Below are positions 33,820-43,704 of a DNA stretch of 64,000 nucleotides, piece after piece. This DNA is from Candidatus Nitrospira nitrosa (GTDB lineage Bacteria > Nitrospirota > Nitrospiria > Nitrospirales > Nitrospiraceae): assembly GCF_001458735.1 (NCBI RefSeq), contig NZ_CZQA01000001.1, positions 496,001-560,000 on the forward strand, in the 5' to 3' direction. A model generated the notes under the pieces. That model was not told the origin of the DNA. It ran no database searches and saw only the letters and a program-made list of their open reading frames with translations. Every line of letters starts with the position of its first letter. Position 1 is the first letter of the stretch. A program made the position numbers and the translations under genes.

Positions 33820-34098
33820 ATGCCCCGAATTCACAAATCAACGATTCGACGAGCACGCCAATCCGAGCGACGCCATGAGCGGAATCGAGCCACCGTCAAC
33901 ACCGTAAGAACGCTCATCAAGAAGGTCCAATCCGCAGTGGCCGGAAAAAAAGTTGACGAGGCGAAGACCAGCTTGCTGGAAGCCACCTCGGCGATTGGAA
34001 AAGCTGTTTCCAAAGGCGTGCTTCATAGCAATACCGCCTCCCGGCGTATTTCACGGTTGGCCCATCGCGTCAACGCACTGTCCGGTTCCGGCTCTTAA
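33820..34098 (+). CDS. rpsT: 30S ribosomal protein S20
   Basis: The 92-aa basic helical protein has the S20 pattern (RIHKSTIRRARQSERRHERN, TLIKKVQSAV, SNTASRRISRLAHRVNAL) and binds 16S rRNA. AGGAG precedes the ATG. The last 29 bp overlap the 3' end of holA on the other strand. Confidence 0.95.
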   Translation: MPRIHKSTIRRARQSERRHERNRATVNTVRTLIKKVQSAVAGKKVDEAKTSLLEATSAIGKAVSKGVLHSNTASRRISRLAHRVNALSGSGS

Positions 34099-35182
34099 TC
34101 GTCCGCACGTTCGAGACAGTCCGTGTCCCGCTTCGCTTCGGTGAAGCCTGTGTCGGAGGCGTTGGCTGAATTCCTTTACCTGCTGACTCCCCACAGAGCG
34201 TCAAAAGTAGTCGTTCTAAGATCATCTTCGGACGACTACTGCTTCCCCCCTTGAGCCGTCCGTCAGCGTCCAAGAAGAGCCGGATTGCCAGGGCGAGGTG
34301 AGACTCGGAAAATTGATTCAAAAATGCCCTGACCCTGCCCGGGTCCATTCGCAGGTTTCGTGCGGCTTCCCCTTCACGCCCTCCTTGGACCAGGGTGTCT
34401 TTCGCCTTCCAAATCCGGCGATATTGCCACGCGAGTGACCCGAGGATCCGAAGTGGTGCTTCCCCAGCCTCCAGATTCCTCGCCAGAATTGATAGCGCCC
34501 GCCCTTGACGACCTTCAGCAATAGCCAGCGCCAGGTCAAACACCGACGCACCTGGCTCCATACCACGGAGCTGGTAAACATCTGCAGCAGTGACCATGCG
34601 ATCAGGCGGCACATACGAAGCTAATTTCTCCAACTCTCGCCGCACACTATACAGCGAGGCACTGCAGACCTCCTGGAGTAATTGAGCGGCGGCGTCCTCC
34701 AAGCGAAGACCAACACGTTCGGCCTCGCGGCTAATCCAGGCCGGTAATTGGGCATCACGAAGTGGGGAGCAATCGACCACAATCGCCGATCGGGCAAGGG
34801 CTTGGGAGAATTTCAGGCGACCGTCCATCTTTGAGCTGACAAAGACCACGGTTGTGGATTCAATAGGATGGTTCACGCACTCGAGCAGAGGCTCGCTTTC
34901 TCGCGCATTCAGTTTCTCCGCGGCTTTCACCACGACCAAGCGGCGTGCTGAGAAAACCGGGACAGCGGCCATACTGTTCCGAATATCGGCCCCACTCGCT
35001 TCATCACCATAGAACTGTTCACAATTGAATGCATCCCCTTCTGCGCCAAGAACCGCTTGCGTGAGGGCGTTCACGGCAGAATCTCTCAATAAATCTTCTT
35101 CCCCCACCACGAGATACAGACATCCGGGTCCCTGCTGTTTCAGAGACGACTCGAGCTGCAGATGATTCAGAGTTGAGGCCAT
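34070..35182 (-). CDS. holA: DNA polymerase III delta subunit
   Basis: Delta opens the sliding clamp in the clamp-loader complex. The 370-aa protein has the expected domains: an N-terminal AAA-like fold without a working Walker A (CLYLVVGEEDLLRDSAVNAL), VFSARRLVVVKAAEKL, a lid (VFDLALAIAEGRQGRALSIL), and a C-terminal collar (LRILGSLAWQYRRIWKAKD). It follows lptE by 20 bp in the leuS-lptE-holA order common in Gram-negative bacteria. Confidence 0.9.
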   Translation of the reverse strand: MASTLNHLQLESSLKQQGPGCLYLVVGEEDLLRDSAVNALTQAVLGAEGDAFNCEQFYGDEASGADIRNSMAAVPVFSARRLVVVKAAEKLNARESEPLLECVNHPIESTTVVFVSSKMDGRLKFSQALARSAIVVDCSPLRDAQLPAWISREAERVGLRLEDAAAQLLQEVCSASLYSVRRELEKLASYVPPDRMVTAADVYQLRGMEPGASVFDLALAIAEGRQGRALSILARNLEAGEAPLRILGSLAWQYRRIWKAKDTLVQGGREGEAARNLRMDPGRVRAFLNQFSESHLALAIRLFLDADGRLKGGSSSRPKMILERLLLTLCGESAGKGIQPTPPTQASPKRSGTRTVSNVRTIKSRNRTVR

Positions 35183-35202
35183 CGGTATTTACCGTATCGA
35201 GG

Positions 35203-35796
35203 CTATTGCGGCAAAGAGACTGACGCGGGAACCTGCTTCCTCAATGCCCCGGTCTCCACCTGTAACAGAAACCGTGATGCCAAGTCAGCAGCCAGGATGC
35301 GACCTGCCTGCTCCACTGCTCGATTCTGAAGGACACGGTTGAATTGAAGGTCCGGCGTAACGAAGAACTCTGACCCGCCCTTGGCGAGTTGCGTCCAGAC
35401 AATCTTGCCCGAACGGACCTCTTCCACCCGAATCAGCACGACAACCTCGGCCCGGCTTTCCAACGTCGTCGTCTGTGAAAAACTGAGGGTCGGCAGGGAC
35501 ACTGACAGAATTTGCCCGCTCAACACGAGATCCGCCGCTTCAGACTCAGAAACAACTTGCGCCCCACTGCCGCTGGAAAATTCGTCACGGAAGTAATTGG
35601 TATAACGCGCTTCTAGATTCGGTTCAAAACTATTGTTGATCAACGTCTTGATAGCAAGCCGGGGAGGAGGCTCCGTGGACGTGGTAACGGGAGCCCCACC
35701 GATGGTTGGGCCAGCCCCGCCCACCCGAAACTGATAGCCGCATCCGGTAAGCATCGCGGCAACGAGTGCTGAGATGAGAGTGCCGAGAAGAAACAT
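35203..35796 (-). CDS. lptE: LPS-assembly lipoprotein LptE
   Basis: LptE is the lipoprotein plug of the LptD translocon that inserts LPS into the outer membrane. The 197-aa precursor has a lipobox (ISALVAAMLTGCGYQF), then RLAIKTLINNSFEPNLEARY and a beta-rich domain (EAADLVLSGQILSVSLPTLS) typical of the family. The start is ATG 35796 with GCAGGAGG upstream; the longer reading from 35850 would precede the signal peptide by 18 residues. It sits between leuS and holA and complements lpxC in envelope synthesis. Confidence 0.88.
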   Translation of the reverse strand: MFLLGTLISALVAAMLTGCGYQFRVGGAGPTIGGAPVTTSTEPPPRLAIKTLINNSFEPNLEARYTNYFRDEFSSGSGAQVVSESEAADLVLSGQILSVSLPTLSFSQTTTLESRAEVVVLIRVEEVRSGKIVWTQLAKGGSEFFVTPDLQFNRVLQNRAVEQAGRILAADLASRFLLQVETGALRKQVPASVSLPQ

Positions 35797-35854
35797 GAAC
35801 GGCCTCCTGCTCTCTTGATTCCTAATTATTTTGCATTCAGTACTCAGCACTTCT

Positions 35855-38290
35855 CTAGACCACGAAGTTCAGTAACTTCTTCTCGACGTAGATCACCTTC
35901 TTCGGCTCTTTTCCTTGGAGCCATTCCGCCGCTTCCGCACGAGCGAGTCGTTCAACCTCTTCGCGCGAGACCTCAAGCGCCACCTCCAGCTTCGCCCTGA
36001 GCTTTCCGTTAACCTGGATCGGAATTGTCACGCGTTCGCTGACCGTCAGGGCCGGATCAAACGTCGGCCAGGGCTGTTGGGAAACACTGGGTTGATGCTC
36101 GAGGAGTCTCCAGAGTTCCTCTGCGACATGCGGAGCAAATGGAGTGAGCAGAAGGATGAAGGGCTCAATCACTGCCCTTGGTCGCTGCGACGCTTTGGTC
36201 ATCTCATTCGTGAAGATCATCATCTGTGAAATCGCTGTATTGAACCGGAGCGCCTCAATGTCCTCCGTCACTTTCTTGATCGTCTGGTGGAGGAGTCGCT
36301 GATGCTCGAGGCTCGCAGCGGTTGAAACTACGGTGCTGGACAAGTGGCCTTCGTCATCGACGATGAGACGCCAGACTCGTTCCAAGAACCGGGTGACGCC
36401 TTCGACGCCTCTGGTGCTCCAGGGCTTCATCGCCTCCAGCGGTCCCATGAACATTTCGTAGAGCCGCACCGCATCCGCACCGAACTGGTCGATCATCTCA
36501 TCGGGATTGACCACATTGCCGCGTGATTTGGACATCTTCTGATTGTCTTCACCCAAGACGATGCCCTGATGCACGAGCTTCATGAACGGTTCAGGAGTAC
36601 TCACCACACCGATATCGAACAACACTTTGTGCCAAAACCGCGAGTACAGGAGATGCAGCACAGCATGCTCGCTCCCCCCAATATATAAGTCCACCGGCAT
36701 CCAATAGCGTTCTTTTGCCTGGTCGACGAGCTGAGCGGAATTCTTGGGGTCGATGAATCTCAAGTAGTACCAGCAGGAACCCGCCCATTGCGGCATCGTG
36801 TTCGTTTCGCGTCGAGCCGGCTTACCGGTGGCGAGGTCGGTTGTTGCCAACCAGGTCTCTAAGTTCGCGAGCGGGCTTTCACCGGTGCCTGACGGCTTAA
36901 AGTTGCTCGTCTCCGGCAGGATCAAAGGAAGCTGCTCCTCCGGAAGTGGACGGGCCTCGCCATCGACCCACACGATCGGAAATGGCTCACCCCAATACCG
37001 CTGCCGGGCAAAAAGCCAATCTCGAAGCTTGTAGTTGACGGCCCTGGTGCCCTTCCCTTGCTTCGCAAGCCACTCGGTGACTTTGGGAATCGCCTCGGAC
37101 GGGATCAGCCCGTTGATCGAAAAGCTGCCGTCGCTGGTCGATGAATTGACGACCGTCCCACGGTTCGTGTCGGTAAAGGCCGCTTCCTGCACATTCCCGC
37201 CGGTAATGACCTCGCGAACCGGGAGCTGATATTGACGCGCGAACGCCCAGTCACGCTCATCATGCGCCGGCACGGCCATAATGGCGCCGGTCCCGTAACT
37301 CATCAGTACGTAGTCTGCAATCCAGATCGGCAATCGCTCCTGGTTCAGGGGATTCACCGCATAGCCACCGGTGAAGACCCCCGTCTTCTCCTTCTCAAGT
37401 TCTTGCCGTTGCAGATCGCTCTTCCTGGCGGCACCCTCACGGTAATTCTGGACAGCGTCTGCTTGCGCCTTGCCCGTGATGACATCAACGAGGGGATGTT
37501 CCGGCGCAAGCACCATATAGGTTGCGCCGAACAACGTGTCGGGTCTGGTGGTGAACACGCGAATGGCGCCCTTCCCATCGGCCAGCGCAAAATCGACCTC
37601 GGCCCCGATCGACCGCCCGATCCAATTCTTCTGCATCTCCAACGTGCTGGCAGGCCAATCAACCAGCTTCAAGTCTTCAAGCAATCGATCGGCGTAGGCG
37701 GTGATTTTCAGCACCCACTGCCGCATCGGCTTGCGGATCACATCGAACCCGCCGACTTCGCTCTTGCCGTCGATGATTTCTTCGTTCGCCAATACCGTCC
37801 CAAGCTGTGGGCACCAATTCACCGGCACTTCCGCCACGTAGGCCAATCCCCGCTCAAAGAGCTTGAGGAAAATCCACTGCGTCCAGCGATAGTACCCGGG
37901 ATCCGTCGTACTGAGCTCGCGTTCCCAGTCATACGAGAGCCCCACGCGCTTCATCTGGCGCTTGAAGGTGGCAATGTTGTCCGCTGTCGTCTTGGCCGGA
38001 TGGATGCCGGTTTTCACGGCATATTGCTCTGCCGGCAACCCGAACGCATCCCAGCCCATGGGATGGAGCACATTGAACCCCTTCATCCGTTTATAGCGCG
38101 AGACGATATCTGTGGCGGTATACCCCTCAAGATGGCCGACATGGAGACCGGATCCGGAGGGATAGGGAAACATATCGAGACAGTAGAACTTGGGCTTCTC
38201 GCGATCGTCCGCAACGCGGAACGTCCGATGATCCTCCCAGTACTGCTGCCATTTCGTCTCAATGGCGCGGTGATCGTATCCTTTGCCCAT
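35855..38290 (-). CDS. leuS: Leucyl-tRNA synthetase
   Basis: The 811-aa class I synthetase charges tRNA-Leu. The HIGH motif is HVGH in [19 protein letters not shown] (residues 50-53), and the KMSKS motif is in [19 protein letters not shown]. The CP1 editing domain ([20 protein letters not shown], with [16 protein letters not shown]) is intact. GGGAG precedes the ATG. It leads an apparent leuS-lptE-holA operon. Confidence 0.97.
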   Translation of the reverse strand: MGKGYDHRAIETKWQQYWEDHRTFRVADDREKPKFYCLDMFPYPSGSGLHVGHLEGYTATDIVSRYKRMKGFNVLHPMGWDAFGLPAEQYAVKTGIHPAKTTADNIATFKRQMKRVGLSYDWERELSTTDPGYYRWTQWIFLKLFERGLAYVAEVPVNWCPQLGTVLANEEIIDGKSEVGGFDVIRKPMRQWVLKITAYADRLLEDLKLVDWPASTLEMQKNWIGRSIGAEVDFALADGKGAIRVFTTRPDTLFGATYMVLAPEHPLVDVITGKAQADAVQNYREGAARKSDLQRQELEKEKTGVFTGGYAVNPLNQERLPIWIADYVLMSYGTGAIMAVPAHDERDWAFARQYQLPVREVITGGNVQEAAFTDTNRGTVVNSSTSDGSFSINGLIPSEAIPKVTEWLAKQGKGTRAVNYKLRDWLFARQRYWGEPFPIVWVDGEARPLPEEQLPLILPETSNFKPSGTGESPLANLETWLATTDLATGKPARRETNTMPQWAGSCWYYLRFIDPKNSAQLVDQAKERYWMPVDLYIGGSEHAVLHLLYSRFWHKVLFDIGVVSTPEPFMKLVHQGIVLGEDNQKMSKSRGNVVNPDEMIDQFGADAVRLYEMFMGPLEAMKPWSTRGVEGVTRFLERVWRLIVDDEGHLSSTVVSTAASLEHQRLLHQTIKKVTEDIEALRFNTAISQMMIFTNEMTKASQRPRAVIEPFILLLTPFAPHVAEELWRLLEHQPSVSQQPWPTFDPALTVSERVTIPIQVNGKLRAKLEVALEVSREEVERLARAEAAEWLQGKEPKKVIYVEKKLLNFVV

Positions 38291-38583
38291 TAATTGCTAC
38301 TCACTCCCTCTGTCAAAAATGACGAAGGACTCTAACATAGACCCTCGGGGGTCACAAGATTTCTGCCAGGTAGAGGAGCCTGTCCGATATGGCCTTCGTA
38401 GCGAGACGAAGGAGATGCGGCGAGCCGCAAGGCCACAGGCACTGAAAAGCCGGAGGTCTATTCGCTGGAATACCGTGAGGATTGTTCGGAGCCGAGAACG
38501 ATGCAGATGGCCGTAGATCGTTTATTCCAGTAGAAAAGGTCACTGTCGGAGAGGCTCCTAAAGTTTGCTATACTGCCCCTCGG

Positions 38584-39204
38584 ATGGGACTCTATTGCAA
38601 TCACGTCTTCCCTCGCCTGATGGAACATGTCATGCGTGGGGAGGAGTTCCAGCAATTACGGACCGAGGTGCTCCAATCGGTGGCCGGCGAGGTGCTGGAG
38701 ATTGGGATTGGGACCGGACTCAATCTTTCTCACTATGGCCCTAACGTGTCGCGGGTGCGGGCCGTTGACCCCACCCCTATGCTTCCCACGCGGATGGCGA
38801 AGCGTCGTGCAGGCGTGCCCTTTCCGGTTGAGATCACCCATCACAGCGCCGAGCGACTACCCTATGAAGACCGGACATTCGACTGCGTAGTCAGTACCTG
38901 GACCCTCTGCACCATTCCCGATGCGGTGCGTGCGCTGCGGGAAGTGCGCCGTGCACTCAAACCAGACGGCAGGTTTCTCTTTTTGGAACATGGCAGGAGC
39001 GACGACCACAAGATTGCCCGATGGCAGGACAGACTCAATCCTGTCCAGAACATCATCGGCTGCGGATGCAATCTGAATCGCCGGATTGATGATCTGATCG
39101 CTCAAGCCGGGCTGAACATCACTCAGCTCGATCGATTTGCCATGCAGGGGGTACCAAGACTAGGCGGAGAAATGTATCGAGGCACGGCGGTGAGACAGAA
39201 CTAG
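38584..39204 (+). CDS. Class I SAM-dependent methyltransferase
   Basis: The 206-aa protein has motif I EVLEIGIGTGLNLSHY, the acidic AVDPTPM, motif IV YEDRTFDCVVSTWTLCTIPD and LKPDGRFLFLEHGRSDD. The overall pattern is that of METTL7/UbiE-like small-molecule methyltransferases. ATG 38584 sits 12 bp after a good extended -10 box (TGCTATACT), which suggests a leaderless or nearly leaderless mRNA; an in-frame ATG at 38482 would put that box inside the gene. Substrate unknown. Its stop overlaps the next gene by 4 bp tail to tail. Confidence 0.85.
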   Translation: MGLYCNHVFPRLMEHVMRGEEFQQLRTEVLQSVAGEVLEIGIGTGLNLSHYGPNVSRVRAVDPTPMLPTRMAKRRAGVPFPVEITHHSAERLPYEDRTFDCVVSTWTLCTIPDAVRALREVRRALKPDGRFLFLEHGRSDDHKIARWQDRLNPVQNIIGCGCNLNRRIDDLIAQAGLNITQLDRFAMQGVPRLGGEMYRGTAVRQN

Positions 39205-39899
39205 CCCATCGACCTGCCGTTCAAGAGCGACGTAAATCCCGTGACCGAGAAAAACTGTGGAAGCGGGGCCGGCGGCAATTCCGAACTCGACTTCGCACTA
39301 TGCACCAAATGAGCAACTCCGAATGCTTTTGCCGCCGTTAGACAGCCTTCATCGTCATCCATAAAGAGGGATCGCGAGGGATCAAAACCCAACAAGCGCT
39401 GACAATTCGGCCAATACTCCGGCCGCATCTTCAGATACCCCACCTCAAAAGCATCCACAATTCGGTCCACATACCGATCCAAACCGGTCTTCGAGATTTT
39501 GACCGACACTCCGGTCGAATGGGCATTCGTGATGATGGTCACGCGTTTCCCCAGCTGTTGAAGATGGCGCAAGAATTCCTCAGCGCCTGGTAGAAATCCG
39601 ATCATGTGATCGAGTTCCTTGTGCATCGCCACCACATCAATGCCGACCCGCCTGGTCCAATAGTTCAGGTCCGTCCACGCGAGTTCTCCTTCGACCGATC
39701 GGTACATCGCCATGAGACGATCGCGAGACTCCTGAAATGAGAGCCTGTGCAACGCGGCATACCGCCGCGGCAATTCTTCGTCAAAGAAGAAGTTATCGAA
39801 GTGGCGGTCCAGCAATGTGCCGTCCATATCCAGGAGCACATCATCGATCTGGGACCAATCGAAGTAGGGCTGAGGACTGCGGGCTGAGGACTGCGTCAT
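39201..39899 (-). CDS. HAD hydrolase, GMP/IMP nucleotidase-like (YrfG)
   Basis: The 232-aa HAD-superfamily phosphatase has motif I DDVLLDMDGTLLDRHFDNFF, motif II TIITNAH, the motif III lysine in VGYLKMRPEYW and motif IV LFMDDDEGCLTAAKAFG. DMDGTLLD followed by HFDN is the hallmark of YrfG-type GMP/IMP 5'-nucleotidases. ATG 39899 is chosen, since upstream codons to 39962 are not conserved in the family. It runs divergently from der. Confidence 0.85.
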   Translation of the reverse strand: MTQSSARSPQPYFDWSQIDDVLLDMDGTLLDRHFDNFFFDEELPRRYAALHRLSFQESRDRLMAMYRSVEGELAWTDLNYWTRRVGIDVVAMHKELDHMIGFLPGAEEFLRHLQQLGKRVTIITNAHSTGVSVKISKTGLDRYVDRIVDAFEVGYLKMRPEYWPNCQRLLGFDPSRSLFMDDDEGCLTAAKAFGVAHLVHSAKSSSELPPAPLPQFFSVTGFTSLLNGRSMG

Positions 39900-39982
39900 T
39901 GACCAGATTATACCCGAGTGAGTGAAGAGAAGACGAGGCAGGTTGTGTTTATGAAAAACCATGTGTTACCGTCCGAATCATC

Positions 39983-41365
39983 ATGCCTCGTGCAAAATCA
40001 GGTCAGAAACAAGAACCGACCCTTCCGTTGCTCCCAACCGAGGGCGGACCTCCCCCACTCATTGCCATCATCGGTCGCCCCAACGTGGGAAAGTCGACGT
40101 TGTTCAACAAGATCCTTGGCCAGAAGATCGCGATCGTAGACGACGTCCCTGGTGTGACGCGCGACCGCAACTATGCTGATGCCACCTACCGCACCCGAAA
40201 GTTCAGACTGGTCGACACGGGGGGATTGGATCTGTCTTCGTCGGACAGCATGCTGACCTTGATCCGACGTCAATCGGAACTCGCGATCGCCGAGGCAGAC
40301 ATCCTCATTTTCCTCCTGGACGGCCGGTCAGGATTGACTCCCCCGGACCATGAGGTGGTGAAACTCCTACGCGGCGTGACGAAACCTTTGTTCTACGCAG
40401 TCAATAAGATCGATACGCCAAAATCCGAGCCCTTACTCGCCGACTTCTATAAATTGGGCACGGATGAGCTCTATCCCATCTCCGCCGAACATGGGCTCGG
40501 GGTCTCTGAACTCTTAGACGCCCTTTACCCCCTACTTCCCTCAACGGAGGAATCTGACGAGCTGCAACAACTCCCCCGTGTGGCCATCGTCGGCCGTCCG
40601 AACGTCGGCAAATCCACGCTCGTGAACGCGCTGCTCGGAGAGGAGCGTGTCGTGGTCAGCAATGTGCCGGGAACCACGCGCGATCCGGTGGATTCACTGG
40701 TCACCCACCAAGATCAGTCCTACGTCTTCACCGATACGGCGGGGATCAGACGACGAGGCAAGATTGACCGAGGAATAGAAGGCTACAGCGTTCTCCGATC
40801 GCTCCGTGCCATCGGACGATCCGACATTGCCGTGTTGCTCTTGGACGGAGTGGAAGGCGTCACAGAGCAAGATACCAAGATCGCCGGCGCGATTCTCAAG
40901 CAGGGCCGTGCCTGTATTCTCTTGATCAACAAGTGGGATCTGCGGGCCGGAGACCAGAACGCGCGACAAGCGTACGAACTCGAGTTCAACCGCCGGTTTC
41001 CCTTTCTGGCCTGGGCCCCCGTCCTCTATGGTTCAGCCCTCAAACCGGAATCTATTCGCCGCCTCTTCCCGCTCCTCAAAGATGTGCACGGGATGTTTAC
41101 CAAGCGCGTCTCCACCGGCGCGTTGAATATCTGGCTGCAGAAAATTCTGGAGACCCATCCATTACCGGCTCGGAAGCACAAACCCACAGCCGGGACGAAG
41201 TCGGCCTTTATGACTCAAGTCGCCACCAAACCGCCGGTCTTTGTCCTCTTCGTCGGTCATCCTGAAGACATCACCCCCGCATACCTAAAATACTTAGAGA
41301 ACCAACTCCGCGAGACGTACCTCTTCACCGGCACCCCGCTCCGCATCATGGTGAGAAAGAAGTAA
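39983..41365 (+). CDS. der: Ribosome-associated GTPase Der (EngA)
   Basis: Der has two GTPase domains and a KH-like end, and acts in 50S assembly. Both G1 boxes are present (IIGRPNVGKSTLFNK and IVGRPNVGKSTLVNA), with G3 DTGGLD and DTAGIRR, and G4 NKID and NKWD. Length is 460 residues. The C-terminal KH domain includes PPVFVLFVGHPEDITPAYLK. Confidence 0.96.
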   Translation: MPRAKSGQKQEPTLPLLPTEGGPPPLIAIIGRPNVGKSTLFNKILGQKIAIVDDVPGVTRDRNYADATYRTRKFRLVDTGGLDLSSSDSMLTLIRRQSELAIAEADILIFLLDGRSGLTPPDHEVVKLLRGVTKPLFYAVNKIDTPKSEPLLADFYKLGTDELYPISAEHGLGVSELLDALYPLLPSTEESDELQQLPRVAIVGRPNVGKSTLVNALLGEERVVVSNVPGTTRDPVDSLVTHQDQSYVFTDTAGIRRRGKIDRGIEGYSVLRSLRAIGRSDIAVLLLDGVEGVTEQDTKIAGAILKQGRACILLINKWDLRAGDQNARQAYELEFNRRFPFLAWAPVLYGSALKPESIRRLFPLLKDVHGMFTKRVSTGALNIWLQKILETHPLPARKHKPTAGTKSAFMTQVATKPPVFVLFVGHPEDITPAYLKYLENQLRETYLFTGTPLRIMVRKK

Positions 41366-41513
41366 GCAGCCCCTTCGAAGATCCTCGTTCACTGTTGATA
41401 CATAAACTTTAGCTGGTCCGTTGAGAATACACAACAATCCCGCAGATGCCCCAAAAAGGAAGAGGCACAATGGTTTCCTATCTTCTCGTTTGTCGTTTTT
41501 ACACCTTCACACA

Positions 41514-41530
41514 TGTAAAGAATCTTTACA
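41514..41530. promoter_or_regulatory. Palindrome, candidate upstream activator site
   Basis: TGTAAAGAATCTTTACA has perfect 8-bp arms. It lies about 210 bp upstream of a sigma-54 promoter, a usual distance for binding of an enhancer-binding protein. Confidence 0.5.
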
Positions 41531-41719
41531 GATGTTGCACGTCGGGGCTCAGCTCCTAAATAAATACAAATGATCAATGCTTTGTAATCAAGTGTCGCGA
41601 CGACGTGGGCGCTTTTCAGGGATTCTCTACCATACAATGCTGTAAGATTTACTTACACTCATCTCTGTCAGCGCCGTTGGGACGTATCCAACTAAGTTGA
41701 TTTTCAATGACCGAGAATC

Positions 41720-41736
41720 TCGGCACGGCAATTGCT
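41720..41736 (+). promoter_or_regulatory. Sigma-54 (RpoN) promoter
   Basis: TCGGCACGGCAATTGCT matches the -24/-12 consensus TGGCAC-N5-TTGC with GG at 41722-41723 and GC at 41734-41735, exactly 10 bases between them. Transcription would start near 41747, 47 bp before the PEP-CTERM start codon. Confidence 0.75.
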
Positions 41737-41793
41737 GCAAATTTGTTGCAGATTCATTCTTGTACAAATACCTAATTGGAGGAATAAAGTAAA

Positions 41794-42369
41794 ATGATCC
41801 GATTGATTGGGTGTTTTAGCGTCGCGATTCTGTGCTGCATCATATCCGTTCCCGTGGTGGGTGCCGTCCCGATAACGTACAATGTCTCCTTTAGTGCCAG
41901 TTCATTTGGCATCTCCACAGGAACTGATCCAGCACCAGTAGACCCTGTTACCGGCAGCTTCACTATCACGCTTGATCCCACAGTGACAGTGGTTGACGAA
42001 ACTGCCGGTATTGCATTGAGCACCTTAAATATTTCCTTAGGGTCTGCACTCGCCTACAACTTCGATGCCAGCACTCAACTCCTAATCGTTGGCGGGATTG
42101 AGACCGGCGCCGAGAGTATACAGATCCTTCCATCAACGGATGATTTCTACCTCCATATTAGTAATTTTGTTGGGGCTCCGGTCTTTAGCTTTTTTGAGTA
42201 CACCCAAACGGCTGTCAGTGGAAATAACTCTTTCCTCGCTGCCGGGGGTTCTGTCAATTCTGTCAATACTTCCTCACCGGTCCCAGAGCCTGCCACGGTC
42301 CTCCTGTTGGCAGCAGGCCTCGTAGGGGTAGGAGTGTGGAGGTCCCGAGTCGGTAAAGACAAAGCATGA
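41794..42369 (+). CDS. PEP-CTERM exported protein
   Basis: The 191-aa protein has a signal peptide (CFSVAILCCIISVPVVGAVP), a beta-rich Ser/Thr body (NVSFSASSFGISTGTDPAPV), and a C-terminal sorting signal: VPEPATVLLLAAGLVGVGVW followed by RSR. This is the PEP motif, membrane helix and arginine cluster recognised by exosortase, which removes the tail during export of envelope or biofilm proteins. No exosortase is in the window. TTGGAGGA lies upstream of the ATG. A sigma-54 promoter precedes it, consistent with the PrsK/PrsR control known for PEP-CTERM systems. Confidence 0.9.
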   Translation: MIRLIGCFSVAILCCIISVPVVGAVPITYNVSFSASSFGISTGTDPAPVDPVTGSFTITLDPTVTVVDETAGIALSTLNISLGSALAYNFDASTQLLIVGGIETGAESIQILPSTDDFYLHISNFVGAPVFSFFEYTQTAVSGNNSFLAAGGSVNSVNTSSPVPEPATVLLLAAGLVGVGVWRSRVGKDKA

Positions 42370-42913
42370 GTTGAAAAGCTCTCGCGCCTTCCGCTCAACC
42401 AGCAGCGTGCATTGTATAAAGCATGGCCTCAGCAGTCGTTGCTGGGGCCCATCGCTTCACCCCTGAAAAGCCTGTGCTTCTATAGGAAGATCTGACTTTC
42501 GGCTCACCACGAAGGCTTAACCTGGAGAAAAAGATCGCGCTTCCTCGATCGCGGAGAGGAAACCAGAGGAAGATAGGTGCCTTGAGGAATCGGCGAGAGA
42601 GCGAAGGTCGGAGTCAGAAGGCAATTTTTGAAAAGCCGCCCCTGCCAGTTGAGATGCCACTAACACAAGGCCGCTCTGACCTCATTTCTCTGCGCGGCTT
42701 GCGGAATCATCCCAGATCGATAGTCTGCCAGGAGCGCACCTTTCCTCAAAATTATTTCGTGGAGTCTGTCGAGATGGGAGTCAGGAGGACTAAACACGGG
42801 GACCGACTGACTTTAGGATAATCATGGTAGTCGAGCGGGGGCAGAGAACAGTCCAGGCGATTTCAACCTATTCCCTGATACTGACACGATCCGATTAACG
42901 AACTATCCATCAC
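42370..42913. other. Intergenic region
   Basis: I see no gene or strong structure. The frame at 42582-42821 has no ribosome binding site and no family resemblance. Confidence 0.4.
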
Positions 42914-43093
42914 TCACTCTGCATTCAAATTCTTCAGGATTTTCTTCGCTAATGGTTCTTTGATCTCGGCATGCCGTGGGACCGCCTCGATAACCCCGGT
43001 CTTCGGGTTCACCCAAAGGGAGTGGGAAGCACCCTCCCGTTTCATATAGCAACCAGCGATCCGCAGCTTGCGCTCTAGATCTCGCCGTTTCAC
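42914..43093 (-). CDS. hicA: HicA-family mRNA interferase toxin
   Basis: From GTG 43093 the minus strand encodes 59 residues (KRRDLERKLRIAGCYMKREG, then ASHSLWVNPKTGVIEAVPRH). This has the catalytic His in GASHSLW and the dsRNA-binding-like HicA fold. HicA cleaves mRNA until neutralised by HicB. The GTG overlaps the hicB stop codon as GTGA, so translation is coupled to the antitoxin. The GTG start makes it easy to miss. Confidence 0.9.
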   Translation of the reverse strand: MKRRDLERKLRIAGCYMKREGASHSLWVNPKTGVIEAVPRHAEIKEPLAKKILKNLNAE

Positions 43094-43308
43094 TCAATCA
43101 GTACCTTGTCTTGAATCGCATCTTCGGGCAGTCCGCGAAGAATATCCGCCTTGCGGTCTTCGAGAATCAATTCAATCGCCTGCCGCAGACTATCCTTCGC
43201 CTCCTCCAGTGTTTCCCCTTGCCCGTTGGCGCCGGAAATCTCCGGGCACATAGCCCAGTAGCCCCCCTCGGGTGCCGGTTCGATAATTGCCGTGAACTCA
43301 GCTTTCAT
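43090..43308 (-). CDS. hicB: HicB-family antitoxin
   Basis: The 72-aa protein matches HicB (FTAIIEPAPEGGYWAMCPEI, then GETLEEAKDSLRQAIELILE). It has the partial RNase H-like fold that binds HicA and lacks a long C-terminal DNA-binding domain. AAAGGAG precedes the ATG. The antitoxin-first order is the reverse of the E. coli hicAB but is common elsewhere. Confidence 0.9.
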   Translation of the reverse strand: MKAEFTAIIEPAPEGGYWAMCPEISGANGQGETLEEAKDSLRQAIELILEDRKADILRGLPEDAIQDKVLIE

Positions 43309-43512
43309 TCAAGCTCCTTTCTGCTATTGATCGGAGAACGGACTCCCTGGCCCCGTATGAGAATCCGAGGCACCCAAAGCAGTATAATTCCTGTCTGCCT
43401 CCTCGCAATAGAACTGATCTGATCAAACACGAGACCGAGCAGGAAAATAGGGACAAGCTGGGTTTCCAATGATCGCCACGACCTAATCTTGGAAGTGCAG
43501 ATCGAGGCTTTC

Positions 43513-43704
43513 CTATCGGGAAGAGGAAATCACAGGAAGAAACGTGCCCTGCCACCTTCCAGCACTGTGCCGAAACGCTTCTCGGTCCGCTGTCGATGGT
43601 GGGATGAGGATCGTGATCATCATATCCTGACCTTCCGGCAAATCGACGCGGTCCAGTGGTTCGATGATCCCGCCTTTCATTCGAGCCCGTATCGTAGTCG
43701 TCAT
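43513..43704 (-). CDS. DUF104/AF2212-type antitoxin-like protein, no toxin seen
   Basis: The 63-aa frame starts MTTTIRARMKGGIIEPLDRV then DLPEGQDMMITILIP, the strand pattern of the AF2212-like family paired with PIN toxins. After AFRHSAGRWQGTF the usual C-terminal toxin-wrapping segment is replaced by LPVISSSR and a stop, so it may be truncated. AAGGAG precedes the ATG. No PIN-domain gene follows. Confidence 0.6.
   Translation of the reverse strand: MTTTIRARMKGGIIEPLDRVDLPEGQDMMITILIPPSTADREAFRHSAGRWQGTFLPVISSSR

Larger units (their letters stand above)
41366..41793. other. Regulatory region of the PEP-CTERM gene
   Basis: No gene is seen in this 428-bp stretch. It contains a 17-bp palindrome at 41514-41530 and a sigma-54 promoter at 41722-41735, listed separately. 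Confidence 0.6.

Noticed and set aside
42582-42821. 79-codon plus-strand frame
   Set aside because: No start context and no resemblance to any family; probably chance.
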